Shown here: piece by piece, positions 26,762 through 35,257 of the stretch
How positions within the stretch are numbered: position 1 is the stretch's first letter
How the letters are laid out: each line of letters starts with the position of its first letter
DNA from: DATJFH01 sp035495815
GTDB taxonomy: Bacteria > Acidobacteriota > Terriglobia > Bryobacterales > Bryobacteraceae
Length of the DNA: 61,815 bases
Direction: 5' to 3'
Assembly: GCA_035495815.1 (NCBI GenBank)
Contig: DATJFH010000245.1
Location: forward strand, 1-61,815
The notes under the pieces: generated by a model
What the model was told of the DNA's origin: nothing
The model's input: only the letters and a program-made list of their open reading frames with translations
The model's database searches: none
Translations under genes and position numbers: made by a program

Positions 26762-27028
26762 CTACCGCGCCATCAGTTCACGTTCGGCGCGCAGCCAATC
26801 TTCTTCCGGTGACCCCGGCGCGTACCCGCGCGCTTCATAAAAGGAATAGGCGAGACGTGCGATGGCTTCTGTATCGACCGAAACGGTTTCCGTGGTTCCT
26901 GTGATTTGTTCGACGCCGGCGACCGATGCGGCCGAGTGTTTCGCTACGGTTCGACGGGTCTTGCGAATGCCCGCCGCAGCGCTCCCAGACGCCGCCGGAT
27001 CGGACTTGGTTGTGCGTTTTGATGTCAT
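26762..27028 (-). CDS. Small DUF2934 domain protein
   Basis: An 88-residue protein. The C-terminal 35 residues (IARLAYSFYEARGYAPGSPEEDWLRAE) match DUF2934, a short helical motif common in soil Acidobacteria and Proteobacteria. The N-terminal half is basic and low in complexity (SKRTTKSD, RKTRRTVAK), suggesting nucleic-acid or ribosome contact, but this is inference. The ATG at 27028 is the only methionine at a sensible place; the predicted transcript start coincides with it, so translation may be leaderless. The function of DUF2934 is unknown. Confidence 0.75.
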   Translation of the reverse strand: MTSKRTTKSDPAASGSAAAGIRKTRRTVAKHSAASVAGVEQITGTTETVSVDTEAIARLAYSFYEARGYAPGSPEEDWLRAERELMAR

Positions 27029-27033
27029 GCTCA

Positions 27034-27062
27034 ATTTTACTATGAGTCGCGCCGCTGGCCAA
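27034..27062 (-). promoter_or_regulatory. Promoter of the DUF2934 gene, apparently leaderless
   Basis: TTGGCC (27057-27062) and TAAAAT (27034-27039) on the minus strand, 17 bases apart. Only five bases separate the -10 element from the ATG at 27028, so the mRNA would start at the start codon. Confidence 0.6.
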
Positions 27063-27105
27063 TGAATATCGCACAAAAAGTTTGAATCGCCTGAATAGAA
27101 ATAGT

Positions 27106-27924
27106 TTAACGCTTGCCTTGAATGAGCCGCTGAATTTCGGTTACGGCGTACGCCACCCGCATGTCGAAAATGCGCTTGCCGATCTCCACGCTCGAGAGCC
27201 GCGGGTCTCCTATGATCCCGTTGTTAATCAGCGGTTTTGCCGGATCGCGCTTCTCTCCGGGCGCCAATACCGGATCGCCCGCCACCATCTTGTCCCTGCG
27301 CACATACTTCTCGCCGCCCAGATACATGAGTACGGATGTATCCGGAATGCCCGCGTGCGAGCTGAGTGGTAGATGGTTCTCTTTACTCCATTTGTCGAAA
27401 TCCTGCCGCACCTTGTAATACGGCGCCCCGGAGTAGTAAACCCGTACGCCTTTCCCCGAGTGCTTGCGATCCAGCCTCGCCGCCAGCGTCTCCAGTTCCT
27501 TCTGCCCGCCTCCGTGATCCCCGATCAGCACGATGTTCTTGAACCCGTTCACCACCATGTCCTCGACGATCGCCTCGTTGACCGAACTGTAAAGACCCGG
27601 CGAAATTCCCGCCGTCCCCGGCCACTTCGGATTCAGATGAGAGCCCGCCGGCGAGAAGGGAAGCACCGGCGCGGCCAGCGCGTTCCCCAGCTTTCGCGCG
27701 ATCGCCGCGCCCGTCACCCGCGCGTTGAAGGTGTGGCCGCCCAGCACCGCATGCGGACCGCGCTGCTCCGTCCCGCCGTTATAGATAATCACCGTCGTCT
27801 TGCCCTGCTGATGTATCGCCGAATGGATCTCCGCGTAAGTCATCAACTCGATCTCCACCGGCGGCCCATCCTGGCATAGACACAAACTCGCGTTCAGGAT
27901 CAGCGCTGCGAAAGCAGTTTTCAT
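27106..27924 (-). CDS. Exported creatininase-family protein
   Basis: A 272-residue protein with a signal peptide (MKTAFAALILNASLCLCQ). It has the creatininase fold markers NGGTEQRGPHAVLGGHTF and IVLIGDHGGGQKELE. Compared with Pseudomonas creatininase, whose metal ligands include the His of E-Q-H and a nearby Asp, this protein reads E-Q-R and G-G-H, a pattern I associate with a secreted subgroup (EQNGPH...GKH) that probably hydrolyses other cyclic or linear amides. Creatinine is therefore unlikely as substrate. The ATG at 27924 is chosen over an in-frame start at 27957 because it directly opens the signal peptide. It is divergent from the YqgE-like gene. Confidence 0.8.
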   Translation of the reverse strand: MKTAFAALILNASLCLCQDGPPVEIELMTYAEIHSAIHQQGKTTVIIYNGGTEQRGPHAVLGGHTFNARVTGAAIARKLGNALAAPVLPFSPAGSHLNPKWPGTAGISPGLYSSVNEAIVEDMVVNGFKNIVLIGDHGGGQKELETLAARLDRKHSGKGVRVYYSGAPYYKVRQDFDKWSKENHLPLSSHAGIPDTSVLMYLGGEKYVRRDKMVAGDPVLAPGEKRDPAKPLINNGIIGDPRLSSVEIGKRIFDMRVAYAVTEIQRLIQGKR

Positions 27925-27931
27925 GGCGACC

Positions 27932-27940
27932 AGTTTACCA
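27932..27940 (-). promoter_or_regulatory. Extended -10 promoter of the creatininase-family gene
   Basis: TG-G-TAAACT on the minus strand, with the -10 hexamer ending 8 bases before the ATG at 27924. The transcript would start next to the start codon, so translation may be leaderless or nearly so. Confidence 0.5.
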
Positions 27941-27956
27941 GCCGCGCCCCCGTCCA

Positions 27957-27969
27957 TTCCGGTCCGGAA
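27957..27969. promoter_or_regulatory. Palindrome between divergent creatininase and YqgE genes
   Basis: TTCCGG-T-CCGGAA is a perfect 6-bp inverted repeat in a 62-base divergent gap, flanked by GTCCA (27952-27956) and TGGAC (27973-27977), which are also complementary but offset by three bases. It may be an operator shared by both promoters. Confidence 0.45.
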
Positions 27970-27986
27970 AGTTGGACAATCGATAC

Positions 27987-28694
27987 ATGGCGGCGCAGCG
28001 GATCTGGTTTCTGGCGCTGGCGGCGCTGCTGCCCCACGCGCCGCTTCCCGCGCAATCCACGCGTCCCTCTGACCTCGCCGCCGGCCGCTTTCTGGTCGCC
28101 AGCCGCGGCCTGCTCGACCCGAACTTCGCCCATACCGTCGTGCTCCTCGTCCGCTATGAGCCCGACGAGGTCCTCGGTCTGATCGTCAATCGCCGAAGCT
28201 CGGTTCCGATTGCTCGAGCCTTTCCCGATACTCCCGACCGCGCCAGGGGCCGGACCGATCCGATCTATAACGGAGGACCCGTCGAGCGCGCCGTTGCGCT
28301 GGCGCTGCTTCGCTCCCGCGCCGCGCCCCGGGGATCCCTCCACCTGTTCGCCGATGTCTCGATGCTAACCGCCAAATCGCTTCTCGAGAAGGCGATTGCC
28401 GAAGGCGCCGCGCCCGGCACGTTTCACCTGTATTCCGGCTACTCGGGCTGGACCCGGGACCAGCTCCGCCGTGAAGTGGAGCTCGGCGGATGGTTCATCT
28501 TCGAGGGCGATGCCGCCCTCGTCTTCGATCCGGACCCCGAATCCCTGTGGCTGCGCCTGATCCGCAAAACCGAGCAGCGCATGGCCCTCGCCGGCGCCAC
28601 TGAACCCGTGCGGTGCGCACTGCTACTCGTGCCGCAGCGATTGCGCCGGATCCAGTCTCCAGGCGCGGCGCGCCGGCCAAAAAGCGGCCAGTAG
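27987..28694 (+). CDS. YqgE/AlgH-like (UPF0301) protein with a signal peptide
   Basis: A 235-residue protein. After a hydrophobic leader (IWFLALAALLPHAPLPAQS) the YqgE fold is clear: GRFLVASRGLLDPNFAHTVV, GLIVNRRS, YNGGPV and YSGYSGWTRDQL. UPF0301 proteins are normally cytosolic and begin at about the GxFLIAxP segment, so the leader is unexpected and suggests an exported variant. The ATG at 27987 is preferred to a TTG at 27972. Its final 72 bases overlap the end of the convergent ADOP gene, and the last 25 or so residues after the YqgE domain are probably non-conserved read-through. Function of the family is not established. Confidence 0.8.
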   Translation: MAAQRIWFLALAALLPHAPLPAQSTRPSDLAAGRFLVASRGLLDPNFAHTVVLLVRYEPDEVLGLIVNRRSSVPIARAFPDTPDRARGRTDPIYNGGPVERAVALALLRSRAAPRGSLHLFADVSMLTAKSLLEKAIAEGAAPGTFHLYSGYSGWTRDQLRREVELGGWFIFEGDAALVFDPDPESLWLRLIRKTEQRMALAGATEPVRCALLLVPQRLRRIQSPGAARRPKSGQ

Positions 28695-31244
28695 AGCGGA
28701 CATCGCGAGAATAGCCGCGGCTGCCGCGAAGGTCACCGGGTCGGTGGGCGAAGTCTCAAATAACAGAGACTGGATGAGCCTCGCGCCCCCCATGCAAGCG
28801 GGAATTCCGGCCAGCATGCCCAGTCCGATCACCACGGCGACTTCGGTCAGCGTGGCTTGCATAATACTCCACTGGCTGGCGCCCAGTGCAATGCGGATTC
28901 CGATTTCGCGTACGCGGCTGGCCACATCATGCGCTATCACTCCATACAATCCGATGGCAGCCAAGACCACTCCAAGAAGGCCGAGAACCGCCGAGAGTTG
29001 CGCCACCAGCCTGTCGCGCCGCAGCGAGCGCTGAATCATTTCCTCCAGCGTGCCTGTGCTGACTCTGGCATCCTTGGCCACGGCAGCCACCGCAGCCCGA
29101 ATCTCTGTGAGCGCCGCGGCCCGATCCTCCGGGCGCTTCGGCCGGGCAATGATCGGGCCGGACCACACCGGGTAATAGGCAACATCGCACAGAGATTCTC
29201 TGAGGGCGCCATACTTGACGTCGCGCGCAACACCCACGATCTCTACGGCCGGGCCTCGATAGAAGACGTTCACTTTGCTGCCGATCGGACTCCTGTTCTG
29301 GAAATAGTGCTTGGCAAACGATTCACTGACGATAATGACGCGAGCGGGCCAGGCTCGATCTTTCTCTTCAAAGTCCCGGCCTTCGAGCATCGCGACACCC
29401 AAAGCGCGAAAATACCCAGGTGTAACCTGTGCATGATAGACAAGGTTGTTGTCCAATGGCGAGGGTGTGTAGCCAGGAACCTTGACCGACGACCATCCGC
29501 GAGCATTCGAGAGGGGCACGCGGCCCCGGCTCACAGCCGCTAGCAGAGGCGATTGCTTCAGACGCTCCATGACGTCATCGAGAAGGGCTTCCTTGCCGGA
29601 TTGGAGTTTCACATTTGCATAAACGATCTCCGACCGGGCGAATCCGCCAGTGCGAGTATTGAGCTTCCACAGCGTGCGCGCGAATAAACCCGCGCTTGTC
29701 AAAAGCACCAGCGAAGCTGCAACCTGCAACGCCAGCACTCCTCTTGCCAGCCGGCGGCGCCGGCCCAATATGGACGGTTGAGCCTCTTTCAACCTCACCC
29801 CTGGACTGGTGTTCGACGCTCGCACAGCCGGCAGTAAGCCGAACAGAAGACCGGTAGCGAGGGTGACAGCCAGCGCGAAGACGAGAATCTTCCAGTCTGT
29901 CTGGAAGCGCAGGTACTGGCGAATCTTCTCCTGCACGAACACTAATAACAGGTCCACCACCCAGCCCGCCAGCAGCATTCCGGAAATACCGCCAGCCAGC
30001 GCAATGAGCAGGCTCTCGGTCATCCACTGCCGGATCAGTTGCCCGCGGCTTGCGCCGAGCGCCAGCCGTAAACTCATTTCCCCCGACCGCCCGGCGCCAC
30101 GTACAAACAAGAGCGTGGAAAGATTGGCGCAGGCAATCAGCAGAACCATTCCGACCAACGCCATCAAGACGACCAGTGCGTGCGAAAACTCTTTGCGGAC
30201 ATCGGAATATCCCCGGCTGGCATCTTCAATGGTGGGGCCGGTGTCGAGATCCAGCCGGCCGCGTTCCGCCCTCTTGGCCTTCGCTGCCTCGATTCCCCGA
30301 TCCCGGAAAATCGATCTCGCCGCAGCCAGCGACACACCGGGCTTCAGACGCACCATCGCATGCAGCCACATCAAGCCTTCGCCCGAAATGGCGTTCTTGT
30401 TGAAGGCAAGATATCCGTGAAGAGGAACGATAACGTCGGGCGCATCGCCGATTTCCACTCCGTAGAAGCCCACCGGCGCAACGCCCACGACCTGGAATGG
30501 CACTCCTCCCACCTTGATGATTTGTCCTACCACCTCCGCCGAGCCGCCGTAGAATCTCTGCCAGGCGCTGTGGCCGATCATGGCGACGTTGGCTACTCCC
30601 GGGTGATCGTCCCGCTCCGTCAACTCCCGGCCGAGGGAGGCATGGACTCCCAGCATGGGAAAATAGGAACCGCTGACGTAGGCGACGAGTGACTCTTCAA
30701 GGTGCTCGTTCGCCGTCACTTCGTGGGTCCACAGGCACCACGCCAGAACTTCCTCAAAGAGGTCTTTGTGACTCCGAAGGTTTTCGAAATTCGGATAAGA
30801 ATGCGAATTTTCGAAGCCGTCCGCCTTGATCCTGCCGACCTGAAACAGGGTCTCAGGATCGCGGACCGGCAGCGTGGTCAGCATCAACCGCTCCACCAAA
30901 CTGAAAGTTGCGACATTAGCGCCGATCCCGAGAGCCAGCGAAATCACTCCCACGGCCGTGTACCCCGGACTCTTGGCCAGAGAGCGCACCGCGTAGCGCA
31001 GATTCCTGGTACATTCGTCGGCCACGCGCGCAAACCAGGACGTCTCGCGGCAGAGTTCCTTGTGCGCCTCCACGCCGCCGAATTCCACCAGCGCCTGCCG
31101 CCGCGCCTGCTGTTCGGGCATTCCCGTCTTCATCAGGGACGCGGTCCGCGCGTCGATGTGGAAGCGCAGTTCTTCGTCCATCTCCCGCTCCCAGCGCCCG
31201 CGCTGCGCGATGCGCCGCCATAATGATTTCAGTGACGCGAACAT
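28623..31244 (-). CDS. ADOP-family ABC transporter permease (MacB/FtsX-like)
   Basis: An 873-residue duplicated permease of the acidobacterial ADOP type. The N-terminal segment (residues 1-75, REMDEELRFHIDARTA ... ARRQALVEFGG) is the ADOP-specific helix pair. One membrane helix near 95-120 is followed by a large periplasmic MacB domain, an FtsX core of three helices at about 355-480 (LACANLSTLLFVRGAGR), a second periplasmic domain, and a last FtsX core ending in ARRAWRLDPAQSLRHE. The ATG at 31244 follows AGGAG. No ATPase gene is adjacent. The stop of the PadR gene is 5 bases upstream, so the regulator and permease are one operon. Confidence 0.9.
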   Translation of the reverse strand: MFASLKSLWRRIAQRGRWEREMDEELRFHIDARTASLMKTGMPEQQARRQALVEFGGVEAHKELCRETSWFARVADECTRNLRYAVRSLAKSPGYTAVGVISLALGIGANVATFSLVERLMLTTLPVRDPETLFQVGRIKADGFENSHSYPNFENLRSHKDLFEEVLAWCLWTHEVTANEHLEESLVAYVSGSYFPMLGVHASLGRELTERDDHPGVANVAMIGHSAWQRFYGGSAEVVGQIIKVGGVPFQVVGVAPVGFYGVEIGDAPDVIVPLHGYLAFNKNAISGEGLMWLHAMVRLKPGVSLAAARSIFRDRGIEAAKAKRAERGRLDLDTGPTIEDASRGYSDVRKEFSHALVVLMALVGMVLLIACANLSTLLFVRGAGRSGEMSLRLALGASRGQLIRQWMTESLLIALAGGISGMLLAGWVVDLLLVFVQEKIRQYLRFQTDWKILVFALAVTLATGLLFGLLPAVRASNTSPGVRLKEAQPSILGRRRRLARGVLALQVAASLVLLTSAGLFARTLWKLNTRTGGFARSEIVYANVKLQSGKEALLDDVMERLKQSPLLAAVSRGRVPLSNARGWSSVKVPGYTPSPLDNNLVYHAQVTPGYFRALGVAMLEGRDFEEKDRAWPARVIIVSESFAKHYFQNRSPIGSKVNVFYRGPAVEIVGVARDVKYGALRESLCDVAYYPVWSGPIIARPKRPEDRAAALTEIRAAVAAVAKDARVSTGTLEEMIQRSLRRDRLVAQLSAVLGLLGVVLAAIGLYGVIAHDVASRVREIGIRIALGASQWSIMQATLTEVAVVIGLGMLAGIPACMGGARLIQSLLFETSPTDPVTFAAAAAILAMSALLAAFWPARRAWRLDPAQSLRHE

Positions 31245-31248
31245 GCCC

Positions 31249-31590
31249 CTACACTCCTTCCGGTTTCGCTTTGATCGCGGCAGCCATTGCAGCCGCCAGC
31301 CGGTTCCATCCATCCACTTCCTCGCCCAGGCGTTTTCGGCCCGCAGCCGTCAAGGTGTAATATTTCGCCTTGCGATTATTCTCCGAGACTCCCCATTCGG
31401 TGGAGAGAAGCCCCTTGTGCTCCAGGCGGTACAAGGCGGGATAGAGCGCTCCCTGATCGATGGTCAGCGCCTGCTTCGTGATCTGCTCGATCCGCAGCAG
31501 TACTCCGTACCCGTGCTGTGGACTGAGGGAGACGGCCTTGAGGATCAGGAGATCCAGCGTTCCGGGAAGCAGATCGGCCTGTTTGCCCAT
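31249..31590 (-). CDS. PadR-family transcriptional regulator
   Basis: A 113-residue regulator. Residues 1-90 form the winged helix of the PadR family: LLPGTLDLLILKAVSL, HGYGVLLRIEQI, GALYPALYRLEHKGLL and RKAKYYTLTAAGR. This is the short PadR_N class that typically precedes ADOP permeases in Acidobacteria and represses its own operon until a ligand or the permease system signals. The operator-like inverted repeat immediately upstream of its start supports autoregulation. The effector is unknown. Confidence 0.92.
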   Translation of the reverse strand: MGKQADLLPGTLDLLILKAVSLSPQHGYGVLLRIEQITKQALTIDQGALYPALYRLEHKGLLSTEWGVSENNRKAKYYTLTAAGRKRLGEEVDGWNRLAAAMAAAIKAKPEGV

Positions 31591-31592
31591 TC

Positions 31593-31625
31593 GTATTCTC
31601 TCCTAATGTAATAGGGAGAGAATAC
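31593..31625. promoter_or_regulatory. PadR operator: 11-bp perfect inverted repeat
   Basis: GTATTCTCTCC and GGAGAGAATAC flank an 11-base spacer (31604-31614). The right arm on the plus strand contains the -10 hexamer of the padR promoter, and the left arm contains the GGAG ribosome site, so a bound dimer would block both. A further half-site TTAGGAGAG lies within the -35/-10 spacer. Confidence 0.75.
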
Positions 31626-31647
31626 CTCCACTCTCCTAAGTTGTCAA
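31619..31647 (-). promoter_or_regulatory. Promoter of the padR-ADOP operon
   Basis: A consensus TTGACA (31642-31647) and TATTCT (31619-31624) on the minus strand with exactly 17 bases between them. It is embedded in the PadR inverted repeat. Confidence 0.8.
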
Positions 31648-31762
31648 GGAGGAAATGCTTCGGATGCCGGCAAAGTGTCGTGCCCGAAACGCGAAAACGC
31701 AGGACCCCGGCTCTCAAGCTCGCCCGATTCGATGACGCCGCACTGCGGTAGTCTGGAAACTC

Positions 31763-33001
31763 ATGACCAGTCGAATCGTCGTTGGTTTCGCATTCGCCGC
31801 CGCTGTCGCCTTCGCCGCCTCTCCGGAATGGGGACAGTGGGCCGGCCCAACCCGCGATTTTAAAGTCGCGGCTCGACCCATATCCGCCGTCTGGCCGCCC
31901 TCCGGCCCCCGCGTCCTCTGGAAGCGTCCGCTGCCCTTTGGCAGCTCCAGCGTGGTCGCCGACGGCAAGCGCCTCTATACCATGTATCGCGACGGCGACA
32001 GCGAAGTGGTCATCGCCCTCGAGTCCGCCACCGGCAACACCGTTTGGGAATACAAATATCCCGCCGCCTTCCTGAAGGGCATGAACATGAATACCGGCCC
32101 GGGCCCTCACGCCACCGTGCTCATCGTAGGCGACAGGCTCTATAGCGCCGGCGTCACCGGCCTGTTTCACTGTCTGAACAAGAAGACCGGGAAGGCGCTC
32201 TGGACCCGCAGGCTGATCGAGGAGATGGGTGGTACCGTGATGCTCCGCGGCTACTCCAACTCGCCGCTGCGCTACCGCGATACCGTCATCGTGATGGTGG
32301 GAGGAAAAGGTCACGCCATCGCCGCCCTCGACTTGAAGACCGGCGCTACGCGATGGCAGGGAGGCGATTTCGCAAACTCCCAGTCCTCTCCCGTGCTCAT
32401 CAATGTCGACGGCCGGCCGCAGGTGGCCTGCGTCGTCGACAAGGCGGTAGCCGGCTTCGATCCCGCGACCGGCCGCGTTCTGTGGAGCCATCCGCATGAG
32501 AATCGCGGCGGGGATATCACCTCCACCTTGATCTGGGGGCCCGATAATCTGCTGTTTTTCAGCGGCGCTTACCAGGGCGGCAGCCGCACTCTGGAACTGA
32601 CCCGCCGCAATGGCGAAACGGTCGTGAAGGAACTCTGGTTCCACAGCCAGCTACGCGTCCATCACAGTAATGTGATGCGCATCGGTGACTATGTCTACGC
32701 TCCCAGCGGCGACTTCGCCGGCATCACCTACGTCTGCGTCAATATCCGGACCGGCAAGATCATGTGGCGTGAGCGGCGCATGCCCCGGGCGAACGCGCTG
32801 CTGGTCGGCGACCGCCCCATTCTTCTCGACGAAGAAGGTTCGCTGCACCTGGTGGACCTGTCGCCCGATGGCTTGAAAGTGAACTGCAGTTTTCCGATCC
32901 TCGATCACCTGGCCTGGACGCCGCCTTCCATCGCCGGAACCCGCCTCTACGTCCGCGACCGCAAATCGATCGCCGCCGTCGAGCTCAAGAATTCAGAGTG
33001 A
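31763..33001 (+). CDS. Exported PQQ-like beta-propeller protein
   Basis: A 412-residue protein with a signal peptide (MTSRIVVGFAFAAAVAFAA). The rest is a run of seven or so blades with the PQQ-like/BamB signature, for example LESATGNTVWEYKYP, NKKTGKALWTRRL, DLKTGATRWQGG and DPATGRVLWSHP. No dehydrogenase active-site pattern is seen, so it is likely a scaffold or binding propeller rather than a quinoprotein enzyme. It starts 172 bases from the divergent padR gene. The region between contains the padR operator and no convincing promoter for this gene beyond TAGTCT at 31749-31754. Confidence 0.85.
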   Translation: MTSRIVVGFAFAAAVAFAASPEWGQWAGPTRDFKVAARPISAVWPPSGPRVLWKRPLPFGSSSVVADGKRLYTMYRDGDSEVVIALESATGNTVWEYKYPAAFLKGMNMNTGPGPHATVLIVGDRLYSAGVTGLFHCLNKKTGKALWTRRLIEEMGGTVMLRGYSNSPLRYRDTVIVMVGGKGHAIAALDLKTGATRWQGGDFANSQSSPVLINVDGRPQVACVVDKAVAGFDPATGRVLWSHPHENRGGDITSTLIWGPDNLLFFSGAYQGGSRTLELTRRNGETVVKELWFHSQLRVHHSNVMRIGDYVYAPSGDFAGITYVCVNIRTGKIMWRERRMPRANALLVGDRPILLDEEGSLHLVDLSPDGLKVNCSFPILDHLAWTPPSIAGTRLYVRDRKSIAAVELKNSE

Positions 33002-33052
33002 TAGATACCGGGCTTACTCGAACGCCGTACCGATCGCGGCGAGAGAGATAGC

Positions 33053-35218
33053 CTACCGCAGCACCATGACGAACCCGTCCGACACCCCGCCGGTCGACGA
33101 ATCCTGGAAGGCGCCCTCGGTGGTGTCGATGCTCCGGATCGCGGCCTGGCCGCCGACGCAGATCGTGCCGTCCGCCGCCACCGCCACCGCATTGCCCACG
33201 TTCGTGCCCTCTTTGCCGATGTAGGTCGAATACGTCAGCGCGGGCAGCGCATCCGCGAGGCTCAACTTGCTGAGGAATACGTTGATGCCTCCGCCCGAAC
33301 CCTGCTGCAGCGCGTCCTGCGTGGTGGGGAAATCGGGCGATAGCGTGTACCCGCTGACGTAGACATTCCCCGCCGTATCCGAGGTCATGTCGTATGCCAC
33401 GTCCCCGCCGGATCCGCCCAGGTACGTCGAATAGGAGAGTACGGCGTCACCCGGCGCAGCCAGGTCCAGCCGCGTCACAAACACGTTCGCCACCCCGGTC
33501 AGGCTGGCCTTGATCGCATTGCCCGTGACCGGAAAGTCGTCCGACAGCGTCGTCCCCACCAGCAGCACTCTCCCCCGCGAATCGAGCCCCAGCTTGCTCA
33601 CTTCGTCCAGCCCGCTGCCCCCCAGGTAGGTCGTGTAGAGCAGGGAAGCCAGCCCGGATTTGGTCAGATCCATCTGGGACACCACGATGTCCCCGCCGCC
33701 CTTGGGTGAAAACCGGAACGGCTGCCCCGCCAGCGGAAAGTTCTCGGAGAACGTGTTGGCCGCGATGTACACCAGCCCCGACGGCGCCACCAGAATCGAC
33801 CGCCCCACATCGGTTACTTCTCCCCCCAGATAGCTGCTGTAAAGCAGCGGCGACCCCGACGACGTGTTCATCTTCACCACGAACGCGTCCTGGTTCCCCC
33901 ACCGGACCGACTGGTAGGCCGACGATGTGAGCTGAAAATCCTCGGACCGCGTATAGCCCGTCACATAGACGTTGCCCTGCGCATCCACGTCGATCCCCGT
34001 CCCGGCGTCCTCGTCCTTCCCGCCCAGGAACGTCGAGTACTGCACCGCATCGAGGCCCGCGATCGCAGGCTGAAGCTTGAGGATAAAGGCGTCCGACACT
34101 CCCGTGATCGAGCCGTCTGACACCGTGTTCAGATTCGCCGACGGAGTGGAGCCCCCCAGTGGAAAGTTGATCGACCTCGTGGAGCCGGTGAGATAGACGT
34201 TGCCCAATGCGTCGAGCGCCATCGCGTTGGGAATATCGTTCCCGCTGCCTCCGATGAACGTCAGGTAAAGCAGCGACGCGGGACCCGTAGCCGCCGGATC
34301 GATCTTGGCCACAAAAATGTCTGCGCCTCCCGAAGCAGCGGTCTGGAACGCGTTGCCCGGAGCGGTAACGTCGGTGGCGTTGGACATGTAGCCGGTCACG
34401 TATACCTTACCGGCCGCGTCGATCTTGACCGCCGTCACCACGTCCGATCCCGATCCTCCGATCAGCGAGGAGTACCGTAGCGCCGGATCGATGGTCAGCG
34501 GCAGCCTTCGGTCGTATTCGCCGATCTCGAAGCCCGCCACATCCTTCGCCAGCAGCTTGAACCGGCCCTGGATCTCCTTGCGCGCCGTCCCCTCCCGTTC
34601 CTGGTACACGGCCGGAATCCGCTGCACCAGCCTTGCGCCCGCCGTCTCCACTTCCAGATTGCCGTCCCCCGTGATCCGGACCCGGTCCGCCCCGCTGAAC
34701 TTGAGCCGGATCCGGCCTGGATCGGCGCCCGGACGTACCAGAAAATCGTATTCCAGCTCGCTGCCCGCGCCGTAGTACACCAGGTCCACGCCCGGATAAA
34801 CCTCTTCGTAACGGACCTTCGCGTAATTGGCCACTCCCGCCCGCCAGTTCGAGCGCTTCGAGCCCAGGAAGTAGTTGGTTCTGACCGGCAGAGCATCCAG
34901 GCCGGATATCCGCGGATCCGGGTTGGAATTCAGCAGCGAGATAGAAACCGTCTTGCCGTCCGGCCGGTTCGCTTTCAGCGCTGCCCCCTTTGACGACAGG
35001 AAAAGGCGGTAATCCCCCGTCCGGGCGGAGAACTTCACGCCGCTGTCCCACCGGCCCGCGTTCGGTTCGAACGCCATCGGCAGTCCGCGCAGGATTGCGG
35101 AAGCGGCTTCCGGATTTGGAGAAACGGAATTCCCGGCGCCGGATACCTGGGTGGCGAGGATCAGGGCGCAAAACGGCAAACCGGCATACTTGGACTGCAA
35201 GAACCTGGACGAGACCAT
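33053..35218 (-). CDS. Exported SBBP-repeat beta-propeller protein
   Basis: A 721-residue protein. After an N-terminal export signal (LPFCALILATQVSGA) comes a domain usual at the front of these proteins (LPMAFEPNAGRWDSGVKFSARTG, about 50-265), then SBBP repeats from about 270 to the end: repeated LDAxGNVYLTGST, TYLGGSGxDxxxxxxLDxxG and FLSKLxPA patterns, roughly nine blades. SBBP proteins are extracellular and most likely bind ligands or mediate contact. There is no catalytic motif. It is convergent with the PQQ-like gene and lies 39 bases after the propeller-PHP gene on the same strand, so they may be cotranscribed. Confidence 0.82.
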   Translation of the reverse strand: MVSSRFLQSKYAGLPFCALILATQVSGAGNSVSPNPEAASAILRGLPMAFEPNAGRWDSGVKFSARTGDYRLFLSSKGAALKANRPDGKTVSISLLNSNPDPRISGLDALPVRTNYFLGSKRSNWRAGVANYAKVRYEEVYPGVDLVYYGAGSELEYDFLVRPGADPGRIRLKFSGADRVRITGDGNLEVETAGARLVQRIPAVYQEREGTARKEIQGRFKLLAKDVAGFEIGEYDRRLPLTIDPALRYSSLIGGSGSDVVTAVKIDAAGKVYVTGYMSNATDVTAPGNAFQTAASGGADIFVAKIDPAATGPASLLYLTFIGGSGNDIPNAMALDALGNVYLTGSTRSINFPLGGSTPSANLNTVSDGSITGVSDAFILKLQPAIAGLDAVQYSTFLGGKDEDAGTGIDVDAQGNVYVTGYTRSEDFQLTSSAYQSVRWGNQDAFVVKMNTSSGSPLLYSSYLGGEVTDVGRSILVAPSGLVYIAANTFSENFPLAGQPFRFSPKGGGDIVVSQMDLTKSGLASLLYTTYLGGSGLDEVSKLGLDSRGRVLLVGTTLSDDFPVTGNAIKASLTGVANVFVTRLDLAAPGDAVLSYSTYLGGSGGDVAYDMTSDTAGNVYVSGYTLSPDFPTTQDALQQGSGGGINVFLSKLSLADALPALTYSTYIGKEGTNVGNAVAVAADGTICVGGQAAIRSIDTTEGAFQDSSTGGVSDGFVMVLR

Positions 35219-35257
35219 AAACTTATCTATAGTCCCGATTCTACCATTGCGTTTCGT

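Noticed and set aside
28623..28694. Frameshift or assembly error at the YqgE/ADOP 3' overlap
   Set aside because: The ADOP C-terminus is typical of its family, so the overlap is best explained by a slightly extended YqgE tail.
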